Both the position numbers and the translations under genes were made by a program. Source: Deltaproteobacteria bacterium (GTDB lineage Bacteria; Desulfobacterota; Dissulfuribacteria; Dissulfuribacterales; QOAL01). From it: a DNA stretch of 61,470 nucleotides. The stretch spans positions 1-61,470 of the forward strand of contig JAJRZR010000027.1 of assembly GCA_024275145.1 (NCBI GenBank), written 5' to 3'. Positions 19,168-28,256 of this stretch are shown piece by piece. Positions within the stretch are counted from its first letter, which is position 1. Every line of letters begins with the position of its first letter. The notes below the pieces were generated by a model. The model was not told the origin of the DNA. It made no database searches and saw nothing but the letters and a program-made list of their open reading frames with translations.

Positions 19168-20406
19168 ATGTTCAATGACCTTTCAATAGAGGTAAACGGT
19201 CTCAACAAGACCTTCAGGCTTTATCACAAGCCAGCAGACAGGCTTCGGGAGCTGCTTTTCCGCCGTTCCTTTCACAAGGAATTCAAGGCGCTGGAAGACA
19301 TTTCCTTTTTCGTCTCAAGGGGTGAAAGCCTTGGAATCATCGGTGATAACGGGGCGGGAAAGAGTACCCTTTTGAAGATACTGGCAGGCACACTGACCCC
19401 TACCAGTGGCAGTGTACGGGTAGATGGCCGGGCTGCGGCCCTCCTGGAGCTAGGAGCCGGTTTCCATCCAGAATTTACCGGCCGTCAGAACATATACCTG
19501 AACGCCTCCCTGATGGGCTTGACCGAGGCAGAAATCAAGGAACGCGAGCAGGACATCATCGAGTTTTCCGAACTTGGGAAGTTCATCGACCAGCCAGTCA
19601 AGACTTATTCCTCAGGCATGTATCTCAGACTGGCATTTTCCATAGCCACGAGTGTGGATCCGGAGATCCTGATCATAGATGAGGCGTTGAGCGTGGGGGA
19701 TCAGTATTTTCAGCAAAAATGTATCAAGAGGATGGCTTCGTTCAAGGAGAGGAAAAAGACGATAGTCTTCTGCAGCCACAGCATGTACCTGGTCCAGGAG
19801 CTGTGTAATCAGGCATTATGGCTCAACAACGGCCGCTTGGAGGCACATGGTGATAGTGCGACGGTGGTTGGCGCCTACCTGACCTTCCAGGAAAACAGGG
19901 CGCAGGGGCTCGTTGTCGATCAGGGGGTCGAAAACGGTGCGGGGATTGCCAGGAAACCCTCACTGCCCGAAATAATAGTACAGGAGGTCCTAGTGCTCGA
20001 TTCTTCAGGAAAAGAGATCACACGCATCGAGCAGTTCCAGGAGGTCACGGTGCGGGTCAAGACAAGGCGGCCCGGGCCGCCCCTTGAGGGCCATCTTGCG
20101 GTAGGCATTCTCCGGCCGGATGGCCAGCTCGTATTTGGCACCACCACCAAGGAGGCCGGCCTGGAACCGATAATCTTCTCCGGTGAGCAGATCACCGAGC
20201 TCAGGATACCCTCGATGCCATTGTTGTATGGATGTTATCAGATAAAGGCGCTCGCCACAGATGTCGTTGGGCTCATCTGTTACAGTGAAAAGAGCACCGA
20301 GGAACTGACGTTTCACTGCGAAAGACCGGAGTTGGGCGTTTTCTGGATAGATCACCACTGGAAGGTTCCTGGAGACCGGCAGGCTTCTGCCTCTCTTCCT
20401 GCCTGA
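19168..20406 (+). CDS. wzt: ABC transporter ATP-binding protein, Wzt-type
   Basis: This 412-residue ATPase is of the polysaccharide-export type. It has Walker A IGDNGAGKSTL, signature YSSGMYLRLAF, Walker B ILIIDEALSVGD, and an H-loop in FCSHSM. The family-typical LLELGAGFHPEFTGRQNIYLN segment is present. The C-terminal 150 residues are a beta-rich Wzt-like domain, which in O-antigen exporters reads the glycan chain end. Its permease is not adjacent: the only Wzm-like gene is at 42904, about 22.5 kb away. ATG 19168 has only a weak ribosome site. It is followed 10 bases later by an acyltransferase. Confidence 0.93.
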   Translation: MFNDLSIEVNGLNKTFRLYHKPADRLRELLFRRSFHKEFKALEDISFFVSRGESLGIIGDNGAGKSTLLKILAGTLTPTSGSVRVDGRAAALLELGAGFHPEFTGRQNIYLNASLMGLTEAEIKEREQDIIEFSELGKFIDQPVKTYSSGMYLRLAFSIATSVDPEILIIDEALSVGDQYFQQKCIKRMASFKERKKTIVFCSHSMYLVQELCNQALWLNNGRLEAHGDSATVVGAYLTFQENRAQGLVVDQGVENGAGIARKPSLPEIIVQEVLVLDSSGKEITRIEQFQEVTVRVKTRRPGPPLEGHLAVGILRPDGQLVFGTTTKEAGLEPIIFSGEQITELRIPSMPLLYGCYQIKALATDVVGLICYSEKSTEELTFHCERPELGVFWIDHHWKVPGDRQASASLPA

Positions 20407-20416
20407 ACCTTTAAAC

Positions 20417-21532
20417 ATGGTCCTTTATCCGTATATGAATAAACGTCCTTGGAACCCCCACGGAAGGAGAAACAGTGACGCCGGCAAGGGACCCGGTAGT
20501 TACATACCAGGCTTTGACTGGCTGCGGGCGTTCGCCTCCCTGGCGGTGGCGGCTCTCCATACCGGCCTGCTGGGGAAACCGGCCCTCTTCACGGGACCTG
20601 TGGCAGGCCTTGGCCATTCAAAGGTGCTGGCCGATATTGTGGTTCTATATGTTTTCATGCTCGCGGTGCCCTTATTCTACCTCATGTCCTTCTACCTGTT
20701 CTTAAACAGGATTTCGACCACGAAACACTATACGCTCAGGAGGCTGTCGCGGCTGTCCAGATTATATCTTGCCTGGACAGGGATATGGCTTGTCTTTTAC
20801 GGTAGCCTCCGCGGTGTTGGTGTCCTACTCCCGCACGATTTCGTGGACCTTTTGGTTAAATTGGCCTCAGGGTGGGATTCGCTGTATTACTTTTTTTTCT
20901 CCCTTCTCTTATTGACCTTGCTGGGTATACCAATGAGAAATTTCATGCAGAGGACGCTAGGTATCATGTTGTTTCTATCAGTGGCCTTCCTGTTTGCAGC
21001 TCCCTATATTGTTTCCCGGACAGGCACCCTGGATTTCCTGGTAGCCCACTGGGATCCCCTCAACTTCATCCCATATCTCTTGATCGCAGCCATGTTTTCA
21101 AGGTATTCTTCCTTACACAAGGACAGTATATCAAAGGAGAGCCTCTTTATCGGCTGCCTGCTCTTGATCGTTTTCGTTCTCCTCGTCGTGCTCGAAGGGT
21201 ATTTCATGGTAGGCCGTGAGGGCAGTTTCAACATAATGGGATATCCGATACCTCCATATACCCGTCCTTCCATCGCGTTCGGAGCCGCTGCCCTTTTCCT
21301 ACTTTCCTTCTCCGTAAGAAGGGCCGCAGGGCCTGTGGTTGCGTTTCTGGCCAGGTATTCACTGGGGCTTTATTGCCTGCACGGTTTCTTCAACCTCTTC
21401 ATCATCCATTTTTTCATTCCGCCGACAGGTATTGCAAGCCGGATTGCCATATATGCGGGCACCCTGCTTGCCTCCCTGGTTACGGCCAGGTTGGCGTGCA
21501 GATATACCTCATTGGTATGTAGCCGGGCATGA
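20417..21532 (+). CDS. acyltransferase-3 family membrane protein
   Basis: This 371-residue protein has about ten membrane helices and the acyltransferase-3 opening: IPGFDWLRAFASLAVAALHTG, where the Arg and His are the conserved functional residues. Such enzymes O-acetylate or succinylate exported glycans from the inner membrane. ATG 20417 or 20435 may start it. The end overlaps the next gene in an ATGA arrangement. It probably decorates the polysaccharide exported by the neighbouring Wzt. Confidence 0.88.
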   Translation: MVLYPYMNKRPWNPHGRRNSDAGKGPGSYIPGFDWLRAFASLAVAALHTGLLGKPALFTGPVAGLGHSKVLADIVVLYVFMLAVPLFYLMSFYLFLNRISTTKHYTLRRLSRLSRLYLAWTGIWLVFYGSLRGVGVLLPHDFVDLLVKLASGWDSLYYFFFSLLLLTLLGIPMRNFMQRTLGIMLFLSVAFLFAAPYIVSRTGTLDFLVAHWDPLNFIPYLLIAAMFSRYSSLHKDSISKESLFIGCLLLIVFVLLVVLEGYFMVGREGSFNIMGYPIPPYTRPSIAFGAAALFLLSFSVRRAAGPVVAFLARYSLGLYCLHGFFNLFIIHFFIPPTGIASRIAIYAGTLLASLVTARLACRYTSLVCSRA

Positions 21533-22989
21533 TGATGGAAAATCTGCGCATAAGTGCGGCCATGATCCCCTGGCTTTCCTTGATCCTTGTGATTTCACTT
21601 GCCTATAGCCTATTGCTTCCCCCCTTTGAGGCCCCGGACGAACCGGCCCATTTTCTACGGGCCTATGGCATCGCGGAAGGGGAATGGGTTCTTGAGGATC
21701 ATCCTGCCAAGGTTGTTGTCTTTATCAAGCAGTCCCTTGAACGTTTTAGGGGTAGGGAGTCGGCGCGCTTACTGTCGCTTATGGGGTCAGATCTCAGGGA
21801 ATACGGGGATCGCATCCCGAATCTGGCATATAATTCTTCACTGTATTCCCCTGTCCCATATCTGCCCTATGCTATTGTCATCAAGGTGTTGGGCCTGCTT
21901 GGAGATTCTGAAGGGGTGCTTTATGCCTCCCTCTACCTTTGCCGGATTGTATCTATCCTGGTATTCCTTGCCCTCTTCGCCTTTGCCACCTCCCTTTGTC
22001 CAGGGATGGATCTTGCGTTTTTCTGGACGATGGCAACACCCATGGCCCTCGCACAGATAGGTGTGGTGAGCACTGACTATGCCCTGTACGGGGCATCTTT
22101 GGTAGTCCTGGCAGGCGCTTCCGGGCAGGGCAAAAACAGGGCCTGGGCCATGGCGGGTTATGCCGCCTCTGTAATCGTGCTGTTGGCAACGAAGATAACC
22201 TACCTGCCCTTGCTCCTGATTCCCCTTGCCCAGGCCATGCCCGGTAGCAGGGAGACAGGCTGTTGCGGGTCGATATCGCTAGGCAACGCGGTCCCTGGAC
22301 GAAGGGGAAGGTTTCCAGGGGATCTCATCGTAATCGTCGGCAGCCTGCTGGCAGGTCTTACAGGGGCAGCGTTATGGAATATGTACGCGGCGCGGGTTGG
22401 GATATTTAAAAAGGCCCTTGAGGTAGCAGACAGGATAACAGGTTATACCCTGGTGATCGATCCCGGTTCACAGATCCGCTTCATCCTGCACCATCCTCTG
22501 GATTTCCTGCAGGTGATATCACACACCCTTACAACACGGGGCGTGGTGCTCCTTCACCAGTTCGTTGGGGTCCTTGGCTGGTTGGATCTGCCGATCCCCA
22601 CAGCATGTGTCTGGCTTTGGGGCCTTGGGGTGCTTGTCGTGTTGCTCGCAAGTAATGTGGCTGGTGGGCTCTCACCGCGGTCCAGGTTTTTGGCAGGTTC
22701 CATCTGGTTGGCCGGTGCAATGCTAACCTTCATCGCGCTTTGCGCAAGCGCCTATATCGTATGGATGCCCCCAGGATCCGCCAGCATAAATCTCCAGGGC
22801 CGCTACCTGCAGCCCATTGCCGCGGCCTTTCTGGTAGGCATGGCCTTTTTGAGACCGTTTGAGGTGAAAAGATCCCTGGTTAGGATATCAGGCCATGCAT
22901 TGGCATTCCTGGCGGTTATGATCAACCTTTTTGCAATCTACAGTGTTGTCGCCAGGTACGGGCTTTGGTGGTTGGGCCGTGCTTCATAG
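21529..22989 (+). CDS. DUF2142-family membrane protein
   Basis: This 486-residue protein has roughly ten membrane helices and the family motif LLPPFEAPDEPAHF near residue 35. DUF2142 proteins are thought to be polyprenyl-linked-sugar-dependent glycosyltransferases (GT-C fold) in surface glycan loci; the acidic APDEP loop would be the active-site element. The start overlaps the acyltransferase by four bases, so these two are coupled. The gene converges on the chemoreceptor gene, with 15 bases between stops. Confidence 0.85.
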   Translation: MMMENLRISAAMIPWLSLILVISLAYSLLLPPFEAPDEPAHFLRAYGIAEGEWVLEDHPAKVVVFIKQSLERFRGRESARLLSLMGSDLREYGDRIPNLAYNSSLYSPVPYLPYAIVIKVLGLLGDSEGVLYASLYLCRIVSILVFLALFAFATSLCPGMDLAFFWTMATPMALAQIGVVSTDYALYGASLVVLAGASGQGKNRAWAMAGYAASVIVLLATKITYLPLLLIPLAQAMPGSRETGCCGSISLGNAVPGRRGRFPGDLIVIVGSLLAGLTGAALWNMYAARVGIFKKALEVADRITGYTLVIDPGSQIRFILHHPLDFLQVISHTLTTRGVVLLHQFVGVLGWLDLPIPTACVWLWGLGVLVVLLASNVAGGLSPRSRFLAGSIWLAGAMLTFIALCASAYIVWMPPGSASINLQGRYLQPIAAAFLVGMAFLRPFEVKRSLVRISGHALAFLAVMINLFAIYSVVARYGLWWLGRAS

Positions 22990-23004
22990 GGGCTTACCTT
23001 CGGC

Positions 23005-24723
23005 CTACGTACTTAGATTGCATTTGAACCTTCCAATGAGCCGTTGAAGCTCATCCGACAGGTCACGCAATCTGCCGGCCGTGCCCTGTGCCCCCTGTGC
23101 GGCCTGTGCGGCCTGTTGGCTGGCAGCAGCAATGGCATCGGTCACGCCCAGCATGTCGCTCACCTCGGTATTCTCCCTCTGGGTATTGGCGCTGATCTCG
23201 GAGGCGGTTGCCGTCTGTTCCTCCACCGCAGCGGCGATGCTGCCTGAGATCTCCGCTTCCTGCTCTATTACGGTTACGATCGACTCAACGGCCTTGATAG
23301 CCTCTGCCGCGCCCTGTTGAAGACCGAGGACTATCCCGTTGATACGCCCTATGGACTCCCCTGTTTGTTTCGCTAGTTCCTTTACCTCACCAGCCACCAC
23401 GGCAAAGCCCTTGCCTGCCTCTCCTGCCCTTGCCGCCTCTATGGTGGCATTGAGCGCCAAAAGATTGGTCTGCTCGGCAATGGAACCGATCATCTTGCTT
23501 ACTTCGCCGATTTGCCCCGATGCCTCCACCAGGTTCTGAATGACCTCGTGGACCAATCTCGCCTCCTCGCTGGCCTTCAGGGCGACGTCCCTTGCCTGCT
23601 GTGTGTGGCTAGATATCTCGTTTGCCGTCGTGGTCATCTCCTCCATGGCCGTTGCCACTCCTGACAGGCTCTCGCTGGCTATACTCGCAGATCGGCGCGC
23701 CTGTTCGCCTTGGGAGCCGAGTTCGTTTGACATGTCTGCCATCTGGTCTGCCGAGGCAACCAGCGCCTGTGATTCATCGACCACCTTTCTGCCCTGTCCG
23801 TGGATCCTTACTACGAGCCTGTGGATACGGGTTATGAGGGCATTGATGAAGGTAAAGACCTCATCGAGTTCCGTGGGTACGGCCTCCCTGTAGACCCTAC
23901 AGACATCACATGACCCATATGTTCCATGCAGGATCTTGGGGCAGTGTATCTCGTCGGCGTAGCTTCCCGCCTCGTACCAGCAGTGTGCCTCCCTGCCGAA
24001 ACAGGGACAGTCCCTGTTGTTGCATCCCGTTGCCTTGGAACAGTTGATCGTCTTGACTGGAAGTTGCCTTGTAAGATCGGTAGCCGCGGCGGAAAGCTCC
24101 TTTATGTTCCTGGATGCATTGTGCAGCGGCTGGAAGACGCCTTTGTAGAGCATGACAAGTATGGCAAGGGACAGGAGAATGCCGATTACAAGGTATAGCG
24201 TCATATTGTGGGCGTGCCGCTTCATGCCCTGCACGATCCTTGTCTCGGCCGCGTCCGAGGCGGGATCAATAGTGCCTTCCATCAGGGTCTTCAGCAATTC
24301 CTGGGTGCGGGATATCCGACCTTTCATTCCCTCATAGTCTCTTTGTTCCCATTCCTGTCGCATGAGCCTGACCTGTTTCTCTATCTGGTCCGCGCATCTT
24401 TCCAGTTTGTCCATCCCCTGGACAATCCCTGTCCACTTGGCCAGCCCCCTTTCCAGGGACGCAAGCTTCCTCTCTATATCCTTCCCATTGCCCTGGCCTG
24501 AAAGAAAACGGTCCATGTCGAGGCGCATATCCAGCAGGTTGTAGGTAACCTCCTCGTTTATGACCATGGTGACCCTGGCCCAGTGTTTCAGCTCGCCGGT
24601 TCCCCTTACCCCCTCGTGCATGGCCAGGATTCCGATGATACTGACGGCGATGAAGATGAGGATCAGCGTGCTCACGCCGAGCAGTATCCTTCCCCTTATG
24701 TTAAATTTAAATTTGCTTTTCAT
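23005..24723 (-). CDS. methyl-accepting chemotaxis protein with cysteine-rich insert
   Basis: This 572-residue chemoreceptor has a membrane helix near the N terminus, a periplasmic helical sensor (about 30-175), a second helix near 185-205, and then a segment holding eight cysteines (about 225-280): [33 protein letters not shown] and GSCDVCR. The cytoplasmic signalling domain (about 300-572) carries the hairpin tip [22 protein letters not shown] 24723 has AAGGAGT seven bases ahead. The cysteine block sits where HAMP would be and may bind a metal or cluster, or act as a redox switch. A small gene just upstream may be its partner. Confidence 0.92.
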   Translation of the reverse strand: MKSKFKFNIRGRILLGVSTLILIFIAVSIIGILAMHEGVRGTGELKHWARVTMVINEEVTYNLLDMRLDMDRFLSGQGNGKDIERKLASLERGLAKWTGIVQGMDKLERCADQIEKQVRLMRQEWEQRDYEGMKGRISRTQELLKTLMEGTIDPASDAAETRIVQGMKRHAHNMTLYLVIGILLSLAILVMLYKGVFQPLHNASRNIKELSAAATDLTRQLPVKTINCSKATGCNNRDCPCFGREAHCWYEAGSYADEIHCPKILHGTYGSCDVCRVYREAVPTELDEVFTFINALITRIHRLVVRIHGQGRKVVDESQALVASADQMADMSNELGSQGEQARRSASIASESLSGVATAMEEMTTTANEISSHTQQARDVALKASEEARLVHEVIQNLVEASGQIGEVSKMIGSIAEQTNLLALNATIEAARAGEAGKGFAVVAGEVKELAKQTGESIGRINGIVLGLQQGAAEAIKAVESIVTVIEQEAEISGSIAAAVEEQTATASEISANTQRENTEVSDMLGVTDAIAAASQQAAQAAQGAQGTAGRLRDLSDELQRLIGRFKCNLST

Positions 24724-24749
24724 AATCCGTACTCCTTGTGTAAACGATT

Positions 24750-24956
24750 TCATTTTAGGTCCGATGGGGGATATTTTCGTAGTAATCCTTCATAATAGTT
24801 GTAGCCGTATCCTTGGTCCTGCCCCTCCATGGCTGCATTGTCACGCCAAATCTTGTGGGCTACCTTAGAGCAGGCTGGACAAAGGGATTCAGCCATTCTT
24901 GTCCCTACTATTGGTTGTGATCCGCCATGTGTTTTCTGCCGGTGGCCTTGGCGCAT
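24750..24956 (-). CDS. small protein of unknown function before the chemoreceptor gene
   Basis: A 68-residue frame starts at ATG 24956 with AGGAAG ten bases before it and ends 26 bases before the chemoreceptor start. It contains [14 protein letters not shown] (a CxxC), a basic N terminus, and a tyrosine-rich [14 protein letters not shown] near the end. There is no family match I recognise. The good ribosome site and operon-like position argue for a real gene; its short length argues for caution. Confidence 0.4.
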   Translation of the reverse strand: MRQGHRQKTHGGSQPIVGTRMAESLCPACSKVAHKIWRDNAAMEGQDQGYGYNYYEGLLRKYPPSDLK

Positions 24957-25002
24957 TTTTTTGTATCTTCCTGTTGTAAGATTTAATCGGTCTGTTAAAA
25001 TT

Positions 25003-25198
25003 ATCACTTTAATCGTTTCCTTGAAAAAACTTGCTTTTTTTGCCCTAAGCAGAAAAAAATCGCCACAATTGATAAAAACGTAAAAAACGTTTAAAGTGAT
25101 TATCTCGTAATTTCGAATAGCTAATTAAAGCAGGAATAGGTTGGTTTGCGGGTTCTCAGGAGTTAAACTTCTTAATATCGATTAGATCATAAGAAGTT
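25003..25198. promoter_or_regulatory. inverted repeats upstream of the HTH-receiver gene
   Basis: This AT-rich control region contains ATCACTTTAA at 25003-25012, facing TTAAAGTGAT at 25091-25100. Nearer the gene, AACTTCTTA at 25166-25174 pairs with TAAGAAGTT at 25190-25198. The second repeat ends 17 bases before the HTH-receiver start and would suit an operator for a dimeric DNA-binding protein. A self-regulatory link to the HTH protein is inference. Outside the candidate small gene the rest of 24957-25215 is non-coding. Confidence 0.4.
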
Positions 25199-25215
25199 CA
25201 TGACCGGGAGGACCT

Positions 25216-25806
25216 ATGTACAGGGACACAGAAAGCGAATTCCTTTCCACTTCAGAGGCGAGCAGGCTTTGTGGGGTGGCCCGGACGACCATCTCAAAGT
25301 GGATAGACGAAGGACTGCTCAAGGCCTTTGTGACACCAGGGGGGCATCGCAAGATAAAAAGGCAGGATCTCAAGAGCTTTATCGAGGAGCGCGGATTGGT
25401 ACCAAAGGCTGGGATATTTGGAAAAAGGGCCAAGAAGAAGATTCTGGTTGTAGATGACAATCCTGATGACATACGGCTGGTCCAGGCGGCCTTTTTGGCT
25501 GCACAAGACAGGTATGAGGTTCATACTGCAAGGGGCGGCTTTGAGGCCATCTACAAGATAGGCGATATCAAGCCGGATCTGGTCGTCCTGGACATCGTGA
25601 TGCCGGACATGGATGGATTCTCGGTGTGTAAGAATATCAAGAATAACCCCATAACCAAGGGGGTGAAGGTTGTAGCTGTGACTGCCTACCCGGATGAAGA
25701 GACCCGGGATAAGGCCTTTTCCTGCGGAGTAGATGCATTTTTCCCAAAGCCGTTGGATCTTGGGGCACTGATCAAAAAAATCCTGGGGCTGTTGGGCCAA
25801 AAATGA
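25216..25806 (+). CDS. response regulator with N-terminal MerR/excisionase-like HTH
   Basis: The product is 196 residues. The N-terminal 60 residues form an excisionase/MerR-type helix-turn-helix (FLSTSEASRLCGVARTTISKWIDEG ending in GGHRKIKR; the wing GGHR is typical). The receiver domain (about 74-190) has the DDN acidic pocket, the phosphoacceptor Asp in VVLDIVMPDMDG, Thr in AVTAYP, and Lys in FFPKPLD. Most DNA-binding regulators place the receiver first; here the order is reversed. GGGAGG precedes the ATG. It is the first gene of the rightward sensory run. Confidence 0.9.
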   Translation: MYRDTESEFLSTSEASRLCGVARTTISKWIDEGLLKAFVTPGGHRKIKRQDLKSFIEERGLVPKAGIFGKRAKKKILVVDDNPDDIRLVQAAFLAAQDRYEVHTARGGFEAIYKIGDIKPDLVVLDIVMPDMDGFSVCKNIKNNPITKGVKVVAVTAYPDEETRDKAFSCGVDAFFPKPLDLGALIKKILGLLGQK

Positions 25807-25830
25807 ATTTATGTGAATATGTCAGCACGA

Positions 25831-25861
25831 ACACGGGGTGCGCATCCACGCCCCCGGTGCC
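25831..25861 (+). promoter_or_regulatory. GC-rich hairpin between HTH-receiver and CheD-HDOD genes
   Basis: CACGGGG (25832-25838) is complementary, with one bulge, to the CCCCCGGTG stretch (25851-25859). It lies 22 to 52 bases before the CheD-HDOD start and has no following U-run. It may modulate translation or trim expression within the run. Evidence is pairing only. Confidence 0.25.
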
Positions 25862-25880
25862 TGTATAGTGGACAGTCGGT

Positions 25881-27269
25881 ATGAATTTCTGGGAGAAGAC
25901 CTATCTTGTTTCCCCTGCGGAATTTTATGTAACCGGTGAGCGGAATGCGGTCCTGGAGACCTATCTGGGCTCATGTGTCGGGGTTACGCTGTACGACCCA
26001 ACCGCCAGGGTTGGGGGGCTGGCACATATCGTCCTACCAAGTGGTGATCAAAAAAGGGAGGCGGTTTCACCTGGCAAATATGCTACATCAGTCATTCCTC
26101 TGGTGATCAAAAAGATGCTTGAGTTGGGCGCATCAAAGGGCCGTATGGTGGCAAAAATGGCTGGCGGGGCATCCATCTATAAAAATTTCAATCTCGATAT
26201 AGGCCGTCGGAATGCGCTGAAGGCCAAGGAAATACTGGAATTGGAGGGAATCCCGATCCTGGAAGAGGATGTAGGGGGCAATTTTGGTCGCGTTTTGCGG
26301 ATGAAGATGGAAAATGGTGAAATCAACCTGAGACAGATCGGCCAGGGGTTACGAGATACCCCTCCACCGGCCGTGGTCAGAGGGGTGGAGTTCAGGGACA
26401 TATTGAAGGAGATCGACCATATCGAACCCCTGCCGGAAACCGTTCGCCAGGCCTTGGCCTTGATAGATGCCGATCCCGAGGACAGCCAGGAGCTCAAGGG
26501 GATCATCTACCAGGATCAGGCATTGACTGCTGATATGCTCAAGATATGTAACTCCGCCTATTATGGATTTAGCAGGCGTATCTCCAGCCTCAGCCATGCA
26601 ATCGTCCTTTTGGGGTTTAAGACTATAAAAAAGATACTCCTGTCCCTTTCCCTTAGAAACATCCTGTTTCAAAAGATACCGAGTTATTCCCTCGGAAAGG
26701 GGGAGATGTTTAAACATGCCTTGGCCTGCGGTCTTACAGCGGAATTGATGGCCAGGGAATTGGGGCGTGACAATGACAGCGAAAAGATCTTTACCGCTGC
26801 CCTCCTGCATGACATAGGCAAGATAGTCCTGGATCTGGTTGCATTCGATAAGTTTGGCCTAATCATGGACATGGTTGTAAAGGGGGGCCGCTCTTTCCTG
26901 TCGGCCGAGAAGGAGATACTTGGTTACACTCATGCCCAGGTGGGGGCGATGATAGCACGGCAGTGGAATCTTCCGCTGGTCTTGATCGAGGCAATTGAGT
27001 ATCACCATGAACCCGGAAAGGCACAGGTAGCCCCGGAGGTGGTGGCCATGGTCCATGTCGCGGATGTTATATGTTCCATGCTGGGTGTCGGTGGAGGGGT
27101 TGACGGCCTTGTCAATCCCGTTCACCCCGGTGCTTTATCACTCCTGGCCCTGGACGCCAAGGCCGTGGAAAATATCATTGAAGGGCTGCCAGAGGTTATG
27201 AAACAGATTGAACCCATCGAGGCGCATGCGGTCACGGGGCACACGTCTACTGCGTTGCCAGCTACTTGA
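25881..27269 (+). CDS. CheD-HDOD fusion protein
   Basis: This 462-residue protein joins two signalling domains. Residues 1-160 match CheD, the receptor glutamine deamidase, with the catalytic Cys32 (LGSCVGV) and His49 (GGLAHIVLPSG) at the correct 17-residue spacing. Residues 170-440 are an HDOD domain (LPETVRQALALID, then CNSAYYGF, LLHDIGKIV and EYHHEP); HDOD domains are found in bacterial two-component and cyclic-nucleotide circuits. The last 25 residues are low-complexity. CheR lies downstream but CheA, CheB and CheW do not. It probably links receptor modification to an HDOD output. Confidence 0.88.
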   Translation: MNFWEKTYLVSPAEFYVTGERNAVLETYLGSCVGVTLYDPTARVGGLAHIVLPSGDQKREAVSPGKYATSVIPLVIKKMLELGASKGRMVAKMAGGASIYKNFNLDIGRRNALKAKEILELEGIPILEEDVGGNFGRVLRMKMENGEINLRQIGQGLRDTPPPAVVRGVEFRDILKEIDHIEPLPETVRQALALIDADPEDSQELKGIIYQDQALTADMLKICNSAYYGFSRRISSLSHAIVLLGFKTIKKILLSLSLRNILFQKIPSYSLGKGEMFKHALACGLTAELMARELGRDNDSEKIFTAALLHDIGKIVLDLVAFDKFGLIMDMVVKGGRSFLSAEKEILGYTHAQVGAMIARQWNLPLVLIEAIEYHHEPGKAQVAPEVVAMVHVADVICSMLGVGGGVDGLVNPVHPGALSLLALDAKAVENIIEGLPEVMKQIEPIEAHAVTGHTSTALPAT

Positions 27270-27389
27270 TAGTACAGGGGAATATACCCGTGTGCCCTCT
27301 ACCTTGTATCCGCGTCTGCATACGGATCAGGAAATCTTCACAGTGTTCAGCAACAACCCTGTGATCAGTTGCATTGAGGCAGGTTGGAT

Positions 27390-28256
27390 ATGGAAATAAC
27401 CGGCCAGGAGTTGGACATACTTCTGGAAAAGATCGTAAAAGAGACCGGTTACGATTTCAGCCAGTACCGGCATGGAACGATCAAGCGGCGCATATTTAAA
27501 CGTCTTCTGGCCACAGGTGTGGTGGATTTCCAGGCCTACCTGGGATTTTTGGATGAATATCCTGAAGAATACAGGCGGCTCATCAAGGAGTTAACCATAA
27601 AGGTAAGCTGCTTTTTCCGCAATCCCTATGTATTCGAATTGCTAAACAAGATCGTCCTCCCGGATATTCTCAGAAGAAAGGAGATGGAACGGGGACCTGC
27701 AATCAGGGTCTGGAGCGCTGGATGCGCCTATGGCGAAGAGGCCTATTCCATAGCCATGCTACTGGTGGAGTATCTCAAGGGCAAAAAAAAGGAATTGTCC
27801 GACTATTTCATCTCCATCTTTGCCACGGATATAGACAATGATGCCTTGACCAGGGCAAAACTGGCCCTATATGAGGACGAGGCCCTTTACGAGGTCAAGA
27901 AACTGTATCTGGACAGGTATTTTGTACACAACGGGCGTTACTCCGTAAGTGACGAGATAAAGGACCTTGTTGTCTTCTGTCAGCACGATCTGACCTCTAC
28001 CAGGCAGATCGCGCCGCCTGTCGGGGTGGTTCACAGCTATGATCTTATCCTTTGCCGGAATGTCCTCATATATTTTTCTTTACCCCTGCAAAGGAGGGTG
28101 ATGTTCAACCTGCTCAGATCGTTAAACCCTGGAGGATTCCTGGTGTTGGGGGAGGCCGAGTCCGTTCTCAAGGAGGTCGAGCCCCTTTTGACCTTGGTGG
28201 ACGCCCGGGCCAGGATCTACCAGAAGAATGGGGACGTGGATGAGAATACGTATTAA
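27390..28256 (+). CDS. cheR: CheR-type chemoreceptor methyltransferase
   Basis: This 288-residue protein has the CheR N-terminal helical domain, then the SAM-binding core WSAGCAYGEEAYSIAM. IFATDIDNDAL and CRNVLIYF, both CheR hallmarks, follow. It methylates chemoreceptor glutamates using S-adenosylmethionine. The C-terminal receptor-tethering pentapeptide cannot be checked. ATG 27390 has GAGGCAGG before it; TTG 27384 is an alternative. The end overlaps the hybrid kinase gene start region. Confidence 0.93.
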   Translation: MEITGQELDILLEKIVKETGYDFSQYRHGTIKRRIFKRLLATGVVDFQAYLGFLDEYPEEYRRLIKELTIKVSCFFRNPYVFELLNKIVLPDILRRKEMERGPAIRVWSAGCAYGEEAYSIAMLLVEYLKGKKKELSDYFISIFATDIDNDALTRAKLALYEDEALYEVKKLYLDRYFVHNGRYSVSDEIKDLVVFCQHDLTSTRQIAPPVGVVHSYDLILCRNVLIYFSLPLQRRVMFNLLRSLNPGGFLVLGEAESVLKEVEPLLTLVDARARIYQKNGDVDENTY